From: Comamonas sp. BIGb0152
GTDB taxonomy: Bacteria > Pseudomonadota > Gammaproteobacteria > Burkholderiales > Burkholderiaceae_C
Direction of reading: 5' to 3'
DNA: 64,000 bases
Assembly: GCF_024809975.1 (NCBI RefSeq)
Contig: NZ_JANUDY010000001.1
Coordinates: 434,001 to 498,000 of the forward strand
The notes beneath the pieces are model-generated. The model was not told where the DNA came from. It was given only the letters and a program-made list of their open reading frames with translations, and did no database searches. Of this stretch, positions 8,719 through 17,483 are shown piece by piece (within the stretch, counting starts at the first letter, position 1; each line of letters begins with the position of its first letter). A program made the position numbers and the translations under genes.

Positions 8719-9900
8719 ATGCCAGAGTCAACACTGGGGTTTACCCCGCTCGCCGGTTTCAAGGTCCTGGATTTGAGCCAGGGCGTGGCCGGCCCCTACT
8801 GCGCCCAGCTGCTCGCCCACCAGGGCGCCGAGGTCATCAAGATCGAGCCCGCCCAGGGCGACTGGGGCCGCCATGTGGGGGTGGCCCGCAATGGCCACAG
8901 CACCTTGTCCAGCACCTACAACGCCGGCAAGCAAAGTCTGGCGGTGGATGCCAAGCACCCTGAGGGCAAGGCGCTGATCCTGCAGCTGGCGCGCAGCGCC
9001 GATGTGGTGGTGCAGAACTTTCGCCCGCAGGTGGTCGAACGCCTGGGGTTGGACTTTGCCGCGCTCCAGGCGCTGGGGCTGGAACCCGTCTATGTGTCGA
9101 TCAGCGGCTATGGCCCAGACGGCCCCTTTGCCGACAACCCCGCCACCGACTCGGTGATGCAGGCCGATACCGGGCTGATGAACAGCAACCGCGATGCACA
9201 GGGCGCGCCGCAGCGCATCGGTTTTTTGCTGGCCGACATTGCCACCGGCGTCTATGCCGCGCAGGCCTGCACCGCCGCCCTGCTGCAGCGCATGAAGACA
9301 GGCAAAGGCCAGCATGTGGAGCTGAGCCTGTTCAATGTCTGCTGCGCGCTGCAATCGACTGCGCTGTCGGAAGAGGTGCTGGGCGGCCAGACCGTCAAGG
9401 CAGCGGTCAGCGCGCCCAATGGCATTTTTGATGCGGCCGATGGCCGTATGACGATTCTGGCGCTGAACAATGACCAGTTTGCGCGCATCGGCAAAGCGCT
9501 GGCACTGGCCGGCTGGGACAGCGACCCACGCTTTGCCAGCAATGCATTGCGGCTGCAACACAAGGCAGTGCTGCATGCCGACCTGGCCCGCGCCGTGGCA
9601 GATCGACCGCTGGCCGAGCTGCGCGCACTGTTCAACCAGCACAGCGTGCTGCATGCGGTGGTGCATGGCGCGGCCGATGTGGTGAAGCACCCGCAAGCCC
9701 GGCACCTGGCCACCTTCAAGACCGTGCAGCAGCCCGATTTTGGCGAGGTGCTGATGGCGGCCACCCCCTGGCCGGCCAAGCCCGATGCACCGCTGCCCGC
9801 GCCGCGCATTGGCGCTGACAGCCAGCAGATTTTGCGCAGCCTGGGCCTGGCGCCCGATGAGATCGACGCGCTGGCAGCCCGCCAGGTCGTAGGCCTGTGA
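8719..9900 (+). CDS. Family III CoA-transferase (CaiB/BaiF type)
   Basis: 393 residues from the ATG at 8719, preceded by AAGGAG at 8702-8707. The fold is recognised from GFKVLDLSQGVAGPYCAQLLAHQGAEVIKIE at the N-terminus, the NFRPQVVERLGLD segment and the catalytic-aspartate region FLLADIATGVYA. These enzymes move CoA between carboxylic acids, often in degradation pathways. It is first gene of a three-gene operon with an oxidoreductase and a Bug solute-binding protein, suggesting uptake and activation of an organic acid. The substrate is unknown. Confidence 0.92.
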   Translation: MPESTLGFTPLAGFKVLDLSQGVAGPYCAQLLAHQGAEVIKIEPAQGDWGRHVGVARNGHSTLSSTYNAGKQSLAVDAKHPEGKALILQLARSADVVVQNFRPQVVERLGLDFAALQALGLEPVYVSISGYGPDGPFADNPATDSVMQADTGLMNSNRDAQGAPQRIGFLLADIATGVYAAQACTAALLQRMKTGKGQHVELSLFNVCCALQSTALSEEVLGGQTVKAAVSAPNGIFDAADGRMTILALNNDQFARIGKALALAGWDSDPRFASNALRLQHKAVLHADLARAVADRPLAELRALFNQHSVLHAVVHGAADVVKHPQARHLATFKTVQQPDFGEVLMAATPWPAKPDAPLPAPRIGADSQQILRSLGLAPDEIDALAARQVVGL

Positions 9901-9914
9901 ACGGAGCCGCAGCC

Positions 9915-10931
9915 ATGAAAGCCCTTGTTTGCCGCACGTTCGGCCTGCCCCGCGATGTGATCGCCGTCCAAACCACCGAGCCCCCGACCGCCCTGGCCGA
10001 TGACGAGGTGCTGATTGAAGTGGCGCATGCCACCGTCAGCCACGCCACCGGCCTGTTGATCGAGGGCAAGTACCAGAAAACCCCGCCCCTGCCCTTTGTG
10101 CCCGGCACCGAAGGCGTCGGCAAGGTGCTGCAATGCGGCAGCGCCGTAGACCACCTGCAGGTGGGCGACCAGGTCGTGTTTATCTGTGACTGGGGCGCCT
10201 ATGCCCAGCAGGCCAAGGTCAAGGCCAGCACGGTGTATGCGGTGCCTGCGGGCCTGGATCCGCTGCGGGCACTGGCACTGCCCATCTCTTACGGCACGGC
10301 CTACACCGCCTTGCACTGGCGCGCGGCGCTGCAGGCGGGTGACAGCCTGCTGGTGCTAGGCGCTGGCTCGGGCGTGGGCGCTGCCGCTGTGGAGCTGGCC
10401 GCCCAGGTGCCCGGCGTGCAGGTGATTGCCTGCGCCAGCAGCGAAGACAAGCGCCAAGCGGCCTTGCGCCATGGCGCGCAACATGCGGTCGATCCGCAGC
10501 AGCTGATCGAACAGGTCAAGGCGGTGACGGGGGGCAAAGGCGCAACCCTGGTGTTTGACCCGGTAGGCGGCGACTTGCTGCTGCAGGCGCTGCGCTGCAC
10601 CGCGCAGAACGGGCGCATCGTCATCATCGGCTTTGCCAGCGGCACGATCCCCAAGGTGCCGATGAATATTGCGCTGGTCAAGAACCTGACGATCCACGGC
10701 TTCTTCTATGGCCAGTACATCGGCTGGACGCCCGCCAACGAGCGCCAGCGCCATGCACCTGCCATGCAAGCCATGATGGCCACGCTGTTTGAGATGGCCC
10801 ACCGCGACGCCATCCATCCTGACATCTCGCGGGTGTTTGCCATGGACCAGCTCTGCGATGCGCTGGACGTGCTGCACAGCCGCGAGGTGCTGGGCAAGGT
10901 CGCCCTACAAATACAAGGAGACAAGACATGA
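9915..10931 (+). CDS. NADPH:quinone oxidoreductase-like medium-chain dehydrogenase
   Basis: 338 residues from the ATG at 9915. The GroES-like domain (VLIEVAHATVSHATGLLIEGKYQ ... PFVPGTEGVGKV) and the Rossmann domain (LVLGAGSGVGAAAVELA) are clear. No catalytic zinc-ligand pattern is present, so it belongs to the zinc-free quinone oxidoreductase branch that includes enoyl-thioester reductases. It follows the CoA-transferase by 14 bases and its end overlaps the start of the Bug protein, so all three are co-transcribed. It may reduce an unsaturated intermediate of the same pathway. Confidence 0.9.
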   Translation: MKALVCRTFGLPRDVIAVQTTEPPTALADDEVLIEVAHATVSHATGLLIEGKYQKTPPLPFVPGTEGVGKVLQCGSAVDHLQVGDQVVFICDWGAYAQQAKVKASTVYAVPAGLDPLRALALPISYGTAYTALHWRAALQAGDSLLVLGAGSGVGAAAVELAAQVPGVQVIACASSEDKRQAALRHGAQHAVDPQQLIEQVKAVTGGKGATLVFDPVGGDLLLQALRCTAQNGRIVIIGFASGTIPKVPMNIALVKNLTIHGFFYGQYIGWTPANERQRHAPAMQAMMATLFEMAHRDAIHPDISRVFAMDQLCDALDVLHSREVLGKVALQIQGDKT

Positions 10932-11941
10932 GACAAAGCCTTTCAACGCAGCGCCGCCAGGCCCTGCAATCGCTGCTGCATGCCGGCTTGGGGCTGGCCC
11001 TGCTGGGCGGCGGCCTGCCCACCGTACATGCGGCATCAACGGCCGATTACCCGGCCTCGACCATCAAGCTGGTGATCCCCTACCCGCCCGGCGGCCCCAC
11101 CGACCTGGTCGGCCGCCTGGTCGCCATCTCGATGGGCGAGAGCCTCAAGCAAACCATCTTTGTTGACAACAAGCCCGGCGCCAGCGGCATGGTGGGTGCT
11201 GCCCAGGTGGCCAAGGCCCAGCCCGATGGCTACACCTTGCTGGCCAATGCCTCGCTGCACGTGATCAACCCCTCGGTCTACGACAAGGTGCCGTATGACT
11301 CCTTCAACGACTTCGCACCGATCACACAGATCGTCGATGTGCCGCTGGTGCTGGTGGTCAACAGCGAGCTGCCGGTCTCGAACGTGCAGGAGCTGGTGGC
11401 CTACCTGAAAAAGAGCAAGGCCAGCATCAATTTTGGCTCGGCCGGCAATGCCTCGTCGCAGCATCTGTCGGGCGAGCTGTTCAAACTCAAGACCGGCATT
11501 GCGATGCAGCATGTGCCCTACAAGGGCAGCTCGCCGGCGCTCACCGATCTGATGGGCGGCCAGATCCAGCTGATGTTTGACTCGATGCCCTCGGCCATAC
11601 CCTTTATCACCTCGGGCAAGCTCAAGGCACTGGCCGTGACCACCGCCAAGCGCTCGAGCTCGCTGCCGCAGATCCCCACGATGCAGGAATCGGGCATTGC
11701 CGACTACGCCACCAGCACCTGGTATGGCCTGTGGGCCCCGAAGAACACGCCGCCCGAGATCGTCGGCAAACTGGCCCAGGCCGCGCAGCAGGCCTTGCGC
11801 AAGCCCGAGGTGGCTGCGCAGTACCAGCGCATGGGCGCCGAGCCGGTCGGGTCAAGTCCGCAGGAGTTTTTGGCCTATATGCGCAGCGAAGAAAAGAAGT
11901 GGGCCGAGATCGTGAAACGCTCGGGCGCGCGGGCCGATTAA
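10928..11941 (+). CDS. Bug/TctC-family periplasmic solute-binding protein
   Basis: 337 residues with a signal peptide that includes GLGLALLGGGLPTVHA. The mature part begins with the family signature YPASTIKLVIPYPPGGPTDLVGRLVA and continues with KPGASGMVGAAQVAKAQPDGYT. Bug proteins capture carboxylates for tripartite tricarboxylate transporters. No tctA or tctB membrane genes are nearby, so it is an orphan, as is common in Comamonadaceae and Bordetella. The ATG overlaps the preceding stop. Its last codon overlaps the convergent MFS gene by four bases. Confidence 0.94.
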   Translation: MRQSLSTQRRQALQSLLHAGLGLALLGGGLPTVHAASTADYPASTIKLVIPYPPGGPTDLVGRLVAISMGESLKQTIFVDNKPGASGMVGAAQVAKAQPDGYTLLANASLHVINPSVYDKVPYDSFNDFAPITQIVDVPLVLVVNSELPVSNVQELVAYLKKSKASINFGSAGNASSQHLSGELFKLKTGIAMQHVPYKGSSPALTDLMGGQIQLMFDSMPSAIPFITSGKLKALAVTTAKRSSSLPQIPTMQESGIADYATSTWYGLWAPKNTPPEIVGKLAQAAQQALRKPEVAAQYQRMGAEPVGSSPQEFLAYMRSEEKKWAEIVKRSGARAD

Positions 11942-13221
11942 CCCACGGCGCGCATCGCCACGGCCGGCTTGCGCACCCACAGCACCGCCGCTGCCGCCAC
12001 CAGGCAAGCGGCGCCTGCGACAAACAACGCGGGCGAGTACGACGACAACACCGAGCGCGCCAGACCTGCACCGTAGGCGGCGACGGCCGCGCCCAGTTGG
12101 TGGGCGGCAAACACCCAGCCAAACACCAGCGCGGCGCGCTCGGGCCCAAACTCGCTGGCGACCAGCTTGACGGTGGGGGGCACGGTGGCAATCCAGTCCA
12201 GGCCATAGAACACCGCAAACAGCGACAGGCCCGCCACCGTGAACTCGGAATACGGCAGCCAGAACAGCGACAGCCCGCGCAGGCCGTAGTACCAGAACAG
12301 CAGCTTGCGGCTGTCATAGCGGTCTGACAGATAGCCCGACAGGGTCGTGCCCACCAGGTCAAAAATGCCCATCATCGCCAGCACCGAGGCCGCCGGCAAC
12401 GGGCCCAGGCCATAGTCGCCGCACAGCGAGATGAAATGGGTCTGGATCAGCCCATTGGTGCTGAGCCCGCAGATGAAAAAGGTGCCCGCTAGAATCCAGA
12501 ACGCCGGCACTTTGGACGCCGCAGCCAAGGTGCTGAACGGCAGGCCCCAGCTGGCGCGGGGCGCAGGGGCGGCGGGCGCGGCAGCGGGGTCCGCGCCATA
12601 GGCGCTCAGTTGCATCTGGGCCGGGCTGTCGCGCATGAACAGCAGCACCAGCACCAATACCAGCACCGATGCGAGCACCACTGGCAGCAGCGCCCAGCGC
12701 CAGCCGTACTGCGCAATCAGCCAGGCAGCGACCGGTAAAAACAGCAGCTGGCCGGTGGCGCTGCTGCCCGCCAGCAAACCCATGACCAGGCCTTTGCGCT
12801 GCACAAACCAGCGGTTGGCCACGGTGGCGCCCAGCACCATGGCCGTCAGGCCCGTGCCCATGCCCAGCACAATGCCCCAGAGCACAAAGGCCTCGCCCAG
12901 GCTGTGCATGAACAGGCCCAGCAGCAAGGCGCTGGCAATCACCGCCGTGGCCAAGGCCACCACCCGCGATACGCCGTAGCGCAGCAAAATGACGGCAGCA
13001 AAGGGCCCCAGCAGGCCGTACAGCGCAAAGCGGGTCGCAAACACCGAGGACAGGTCGCGAACACTCCAGCCAAACTCGACGGCCAGCGGCTGCATCAGCA
13101 CCCCCGGCAAGCCCAGCGCGGCCGAGGTGACCAGCATGGCCAAAAAGGTGATGGCGGCAATCACCCAGGCGTAATGGATGCCATGGCGCTGGAGCAGCGC
13201 GGCAAGACGGGGAGCTAACAT
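11938..13221 (-). CDS. MFS transporter
   Basis: 427 residues with about twelve predicted membrane segments; starts MLAPRLAALLQRHGIHYAW at the ATG at 13221. The GYLSDRYDSRK loop and FGWVFAAHQLGAAVAAYGAGL near the end are typical of major facilitator proteins of the oxalate/monocarboxylate-like group. An upstream in-frame start at 13296 would run through the shared promoter and is rejected. Divergent from a TetR gene across 89 bases, so probably repressed by it. The substrate is unknown; efflux or organic-acid uptake are both possible. Confidence 0.9.
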   Translation of the reverse strand: MLAPRLAALLQRHGIHYAWVIAAITFLAMLVTSAALGLPGVLMQPLAVEFGWSVRDLSSVFATRFALYGLLGPFAAVILLRYGVSRVVALATAVIASALLLGLFMHSLGEAFVLWGIVLGMGTGLTAMVLGATVANRWFVQRKGLVMGLLAGSSATGQLLFLPVAAWLIAQYGWRWALLPVVLASVLVLVLVLLFMRDSPAQMQLSAYGADPAAAPAAPAPRASWGLPFSTLAAASKVPAFWILAGTFFICGLSTNGLIQTHFISLCGDYGLGPLPAASVLAMMGIFDLVGTTLSGYLSDRYDSRKLLFWYYGLRGLSLFWLPYSEFTVAGLSLFAVFYGLDWIATVPPTVKLVASEFGPERAALVFGWVFAAHQLGAAVAAYGAGLARSVLSSYSPALFVAGAACLVAAAAVLWVRKPAVAMRAVG

Positions 13222-13255
13222 GGTTGCTTGGTGTTTGTTGGAGGAGGAGCTACAA

Positions 13256-13267
13256 TGATAGCGATCA
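13256..13267. promoter_or_regulatory. Candidate TetR operator between MFS and tetR genes
   Basis: TGAT-AGCG-ATCA has perfect four-base arms and lies in the 89-base gap between the divergent MFS and TetR starts, where a TetR repressor would be expected to bind. Confidence 0.35.
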
Positions 13268-13310
13268 CAATCAAAAACTGTCAAGCACAGGTTCAAGCAG
13301 GGTATTTGCG

Positions 13311-13898
13311 ATGAAAGTCACCAAGGAACAAGCACAGCACAACCGCCAGGCGCTGCTGGATGCCGCCGCTGCGCTGTTCAAGGAACGCGGCATCGATGGC
13401 ACCGGCGTGGCCGATATCTGCCAGCAGGCGGGCCTGACGCAAGGCGCGCTGTACAAGCATTTCAGCGACAAGCAGGACCTCGCCGCCCAAAGCCTGGCGC
13501 ATGGGTTTGAACAAGGCTTTGGCCGGCTCAAGCAGGCCAGTGAAAAGAGCGACCAAGCGCTGCGCACCTACCTGGACAGCTACCTGAACCCCCAAGTGCG
13601 CGATGACATGACCCGGGGCTGCCCGCTGGTCTCCACCGCCTGCGATGCCGGGCGCCAGAGCCTGCCAGTGAGCCGCAGCTTTAGCGATGGCTTTGCCGAG
13701 CTGCGCGCCGGCATCGAAGCCGCCCTGCCCGATAGCGCCGACCCGCAGCAGCGCCAGGCGCTGGCCAGCACCCTGGTGGCCGCGATGGTGGGCGCGATGG
13801 CCATCTCGCGCGGGGTCGTCAAGGCCGATCCGGTGCTGGCTGATGAGGTGCTGCAACAGGTGCGTGCGGTGGTGGAAGGGCTAAGCACCAAGCGCTGA
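13311..13898 (+). CDS. TetR/AcrR-family transcriptional regulator
   Basis: 195 residues from the ATG at 13311. The N-terminal helix-turn-helix (RQALLDAAAALFKERGIDGTGVADICQQAGLTQGALYKHFSDKQDLAA) is canonical. The C-terminal ligand domain includes the CPLVSTACDAG segment found in the YcdC/TetR_C-33-like group. It is divergent from the MFS transporter gene and is its likely local repressor. It is closed by a strong bidirectional terminator. Confidence 0.93.
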   Translation: MKVTKEQAQHNRQALLDAAAALFKERGIDGTGVADICQQAGLTQGALYKHFSDKQDLAAQSLAHGFEQGFGRLKQASEKSDQALRTYLDSYLNPQVRDDMTRGCPLVSTACDAGRQSLPVSRSFSDGFAELRAGIEAALPDSADPQQRQALASTLVAAMVGAMAISRGVVKADPVLADEVLQQVRAVVEGLSTKR

Positions 13899-13911
13899 TC
13901 CCCGCCCACAT

Positions 13912-13948
13912 GCAAAAGGCCGCCAAGCTCGGTTAGCGGCCTTTTTGC
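13912..13948. terminator. Bidirectional intrinsic terminator between tetR and aldA
   Basis: GCAAAAGGCCGC and GCGGCCTTTTTGC form a stem flanked by A and T runs, so it can stop transcription from both converging genes. Confidence 0.88.
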
Positions 13949-13989
13949 ATGGATGCTTGAAGCCTCAGAACCTCAGCGGCATCGTCCCA

Positions 13990-15423
13990 TCAGGACTGCA
14001 GATACACCACATGGCTATGGGTGTACTCGTAGAGCCCGTGCTTGCCATCGGCACCGCCCACACCGGATTTGCGCACGCCGGCATGGAAGCCCTGCATCGC
14101 CTCGAAGTTCTCACGGTTGATGTAGGTCTCGCCAAAATCGATCTCGCGCATCGCCTGCATGGCCTTGGACAGGTCGCGGGTGTAGAGGGAAGAGGTCAGG
14201 CCATATTCACAGTCGTTGGCCAGCGCAATCGCCTCGTCCAGGTCTTCGACCACCTGGATCGGCAGCACCGGGCCAAAGATTTCCTTGCGCATGATGTCCA
14301 TGTCAGCGCGGCAGCCGGCCAGCACCGTGGGCTGGTAGTGAAAACCGGCACCCAAGTCAGCCACCTGGCCCCCGGTGACCAGCTGCGCACCATCGGCCAG
14401 CGCACGGCGCACCTTGGCCTCCACACTGTCCAGGCCCTTTTGGTTGATCAGCGGGCCCATCTCCACATCGGCCTGCGCGATCGGGTCGCCATAGCGGGTG
14501 GCGGCCATCGCCTGGGCGATGCGCGCGGTGAACTCTTCGGCCACCTGGCGCTGCACATAAACCCGCTCGGCACAGTTGCAGACCTGGCCGGTGTTGATGA
14601 TGCGCGAATCGCGGATGGCCTTGACGGCCAGGTCCAGATCGGCATCGGCCAGCACAATGGCGGGCGCCTTGCCGCCCAGCTCCAGGTTGAGCTTGGTGAT
14701 GTGGGGCGCAGCGGCGGCGGCAATGCGCTCTCCCGTGCCCACGCTGCCGGTAAAGCTGATCATGTCCACCCCGGCATGGGCCGACAACGCGCCGCCGGTG
14801 CCCCCCTGGCCGTAGACCACGTTGAACACGCCGGCCGGCAGCTCGCACTGGGCCAGCAGCTCGGTAAAGGCATGGCAGTTGATGGGGGTCTCTTCGCTGG
14901 GCTTGATGACGATGGTGTTGCCCGTCAGCAGCGCCGGCGCCATCTTGCGCGCGATCAGAAAGAACGGGAAGTTCCAGGGCAGGATGCCGGCGACCACGCC
15001 CATCGGCTTGCGCAGCAAAAAGATCTGCTCATTGGCCCGGTCGCTGCTGATGACCTCGCCCTCGATGCGGCGCGCCCATTCGGCCATGTAGTCCAGGTAG
15101 TCGGCGGTGAAGTTCACCTCCACCTCGGCCAGGCCCAGCACCTTGCCTTGCTCCTCGGTGATGGTGCGCGCAATGCGCGCGACGTTCTCACGCAGGCGGG
15201 CGGCAATGCGGCGCAGGTACTGCGCACGCTCAACCGCCGGGCGGCGGCCCCAGGCTTTCTGGGCACCGCGCGCGGCTGCAATGGCGCGGTCCACATCGGC
15301 TTGGGTGGACAGCGGCGACTGCGCCAGCAGCGCGCCCGTGGCGGGGTTGTGCACCTCGTGCAGCTCGGCGCTGTCGCTGAATGCACCAGCTATGTAATTG
15401 CGCAAAACAGGGATGGATAGCAT
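13990..15423 (-). CDS. aldA: Lactaldehyde/glycolaldehyde dehydrogenase AldA
   Basis: 477 residues from the ATG at 15423, with GAGG a few bases upstream. The sequence is very close to E. coli AldA as remembered: FTADYLDYMAEWARR, ILPWNFPFFLIARKMAPALL, catalytic cysteine region NTGQVCNCAERVYVQ, and the C-terminal VVYLQS. The enzyme oxidises L-lactaldehyde to L-lactate with NAD. It is the last gene of the rhamnonate operon, where RhmA produces pyruvate and L-lactaldehyde, so the role fits the context closely. Confidence 0.92.
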   Translation of the reverse strand: MLSIPVLRNYIAGAFSDSAELHEVHNPATGALLAQSPLSTQADVDRAIAAARGAQKAWGRRPAVERAQYLRRIAARLRENVARIARTITEEQGKVLGLAEVEVNFTADYLDYMAEWARRIEGEVISSDRANEQIFLLRKPMGVVAGILPWNFPFFLIARKMAPALLTGNTIVIKPSEETPINCHAFTELLAQCELPAGVFNVVYGQGGTGGALSAHAGVDMISFTGSVGTGERIAAAAAPHITKLNLELGGKAPAIVLADADLDLAVKAIRDSRIINTGQVCNCAERVYVQRQVAEEFTARIAQAMAATRYGDPIAQADVEMGPLINQKGLDSVEAKVRRALADGAQLVTGGQVADLGAGFHYQPTVLAGCRADMDIMRKEIFGPVLPIQVVEDLDEAIALANDCEYGLTSSLYTRDLSKAMQAMREIDFGETYINRENFEAMQGFHAGVRKSGVGGADGKHGLYEYTHSHVVYLQS

Positions 15424-15433
15424 GGGGTCGTCC

Positions 15434-16234
15434 TCAGTAGGTGGTGGAGACAATGGCCGGCTGGGTGGGCGCACGGTAGCGCGCCAGGTTGGCCACGGCG
15501 GCCTGGCGCATCAGGCTGATATCGATGGCGACTGCGACAAAGCGGCAGCCCCAGTCGGTGTAGCGGCGGGCATCTTCTTCGCGCGGCGCCAAAATGCCGC
15601 AGGCCTTGCCATGGGCCAGGGTGGTCTCGATGGTGCGGCGTATGCAGTCCTGCACCTCGGGCTGGCTGGCATCGCCCGCATGGCCCATGCCGGTGGACAG
15701 GTCTGCCGGGCCGATGAAGACGGCATCCACGCCATCGACTGCGGCAATCTCTGCCGCGTTTTCCACGCCCAGGCGCGACTCGATCTGCACGATGAGGCAG
15801 AGCTGCTCATGCGCCGTGCGGATGTAGTCAGGCACCGCATCCCAGCGCGTGGCGCGGGTCAGGCCGCCGCCCACACCCCGGATGCCATGCGGCGGGTAGC
15901 GCATGGCCTGCACCAGCGCGCGGGCCTGCTCTGCTGTCTCGACCATCGGCACCATCAGGGTCTGCACGCCAGCATCGAGCAGCTGCTTGATCAGCACCGC
16001 GTCGCCCTGCACGGCGCGCACCACCGGGTGCGTGGCATAGGGCGCCACGGCCTGCAGCTGGCCCAGCAAAGTGGGCACGGTATTGGGCGCATGCTCGCCG
16101 TCCACCAGCATCCAGTCGTAGCCGGTGGTGGCGATGATCTCGGCCGCATAGGGCGTGGCAAAGCCGGCCCAGATACCGTAGAGCGGCTCGCTGCGGCGCA
16201 GCGCGGCCTTGAAGGGGTTGAATGGCAAATCCAT
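15434..16234 (-). CDS. rhmA: 2-keto-3-deoxy-L-rhamnonate aldolase (HpcH/HpaI family)
   Basis: 266 residues from the ATG at 16234. Hallmarks are YDWMLVDGEHAPNTV, PVVRAVQGD, TLMVPMVETAEQAR, RYPPHGIRGVGG and FIGPADLSTGMG, with the metal-binding Glu of IVQIES and the Asp of the FIGPADLS motif. The family cleaves 2-keto-3-deoxy sugar acids to pyruvate plus an aldehyde. Its neighbours, a rhamnonate dehydratase and AldA, assign it to 2-keto-3-deoxy-L-rhamnonate rather than to galactarate or homoprotocatechuate routes. It is spaced 10 bases from aldA. Confidence 0.9.
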   Translation of the reverse strand: MDLPFNPFKAALRRSEPLYGIWAGFATPYAAEIIATTGYDWMLVDGEHAPNTVPTLLGQLQAVAPYATHPVVRAVQGDAVLIKQLLDAGVQTLMVPMVETAEQARALVQAMRYPPHGIRGVGGGLTRATRWDAVPDYIRTAHEQLCLIVQIESRLGVENAAEIAAVDGVDAVFIGPADLSTGMGHAGDASQPEVQDCIRRTIETTLAHGKACGILAPREEDARRYTDWGCRFVAVAIDISLMRQAAVANLARYRAPTQPAIVSTTY

Positions 16235-16266
16235 GGCGGTCTCCTGTGCGGGCAATCAGTGCCTGA

Positions 16267-17454
16267 TCAGTGGGTGTAGGGGCGCTGCAGTTCGCAAGCC
16301 GGGTTCAGTTCCACGCCAAAACCGGGCTTGTCCAGCGCAGACAGGCGCATGCGGCCTTGCACCGGCACCGGCTCACCCAGCAGCTGCGGGTGAAACATCG
16401 GCACGACTTCGTCGGCCTTGGGCGCCATCATCAAGAACTCGGCAAAGGGGCTGTTGTGGCGCGTGGCCACAAAGTGGTAGCTGTAAACGCTGGAGCCATG
16501 CGGAATCACCAGCGCTTGGTGGGCATCGGCCAGCGCGGAGATCTTGAGCAGCTCGGTGATGCCACCGCACCAGCCCACATCGGGCTGGATGATGTCGCAG
16601 CAACCCATCTCCAGCAGCTGGCGAAATCCCCATCGTGTGGCCTCATGCTCGCCGGTGGTCACCAGCATGCCGGTGGGCACGTTCTTCTTCAGGGCGGCAT
16701 AGCCCCAGTAGTCATCGGGCGGCAGTGCCTCTTCGATCCACTTGAGGCCATGCGCCTGGGCGCCCTGGGCCAGGCGCGTGGCGTAGTTCAGGTCCAGGCT
16801 CATCCAGCAGTCCAGCATCAGCCAAAAGTCAGGCCCCACCCTCTCGCGCATCGTGGCCAGCTCTTCCAGATTGCGGCGCAGGCCTTCTTCGCCCTCGGCC
16901 GGGCCATGGTGCAGGGGCATCTTGCCGCCGATAAAGCCCATCTTCTGCGCTAGATCGGGACGCGCGCCGGTGGCGTAAAACTGCAGCTCATCACGCACCG
17001 CGCCGCCCAGCAGCTGGTGCACCGGCTCGCCGCGCACCTTGCCCAGCAGGTCCCACAGCGCCAGATCCACACCAGAGATGGTGTTGATCACAATGCCCTT
17101 GCGGCCGTAGTACAGGGTGGACAAATACATCTGGTCCCAGATGCGTTCGATATCGGTGACCTTGGCGCCTTCCAGAAAACGCGCCAGGTGCTTCTCGACG
17201 ATATAGGCCGCCGGCTCGCCCCCGGTGGTGACCGCAAAGCCGACATTGCCTGCGCTGTCCTCGATCTCCACCACCAAGGTGCCCAGCACATTGATGCCGA
17301 AGCTGCGGCGGCTCTGACGGAACTCCGGGTACTTGGACATCGGCGTCGCGATATGGTCGTCGATCCAGTGGCCATCGGCCTGGTCATGGTAGTCGGCACC
17401 GCCCCCTTTGAGGGTATAGGCACGCACCTGTTTGATAGTGGGGATCTGGCTCAT
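16267..17454 (-). CDS. rhmD: L-rhamnonate dehydratase (enolase superfamily)
   Basis: 395 residues, close to the roughly 400 of E. coli RhmD. The N-terminal capping domain carries [23 protein letters not shown]. The barrel has the metal-ligand strands [25 protein letters not shown] and [12 protein letters not shown], and the catalytic histidine region [13 protein letters not shown]. It dehydrates L-rhamnonate to 2-keto-3-deoxy-L-rhamnonate. It lies between the transporter and the aldolase in one minus-strand operon. Confidence 0.93.
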   Translation of the reverse strand: MSQIPTIKQVRAYTLKGGGADYHDQADGHWIDDHIATPMSKYPEFRQSRRSFGINVLGTLVVEIEDSAGNVGFAVTTGGEPAAYIVEKHLARFLEGAKVTDIERIWDQMYLSTLYYGRKGIVINTISGVDLALWDLLGKVRGEPVHQLLGGAVRDELQFYATGARPDLAQKMGFIGGKMPLHHGPAEGEEGLRRNLEELATMRERVGPDFWLMLDCWMSLDLNYATRLAQGAQAHGLKWIEEALPPDDYWGYAALKKNVPTGMLVTTGEHEATRWGFRQLLEMGCCDIIQPDVGWCGGITELLKISALADAHQALVIPHGSSVYSYHFVATRHNSPFAEFLMMAPKADEVVPMFHPQLLGEPVPVQGRMRLSALDKPGFGVELNPACELQRPYTH

Positions 17455-17483
17455 GGTGGTATTTGCTCCTTATGCAATAGGGG

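Noticed and set aside
13945..15420. 491-residue open frame on the plus strand
   Set aside because: It is the exact antisense of aldA, which has clear family motifs; long antisense frames are expected in high-GC DNA.
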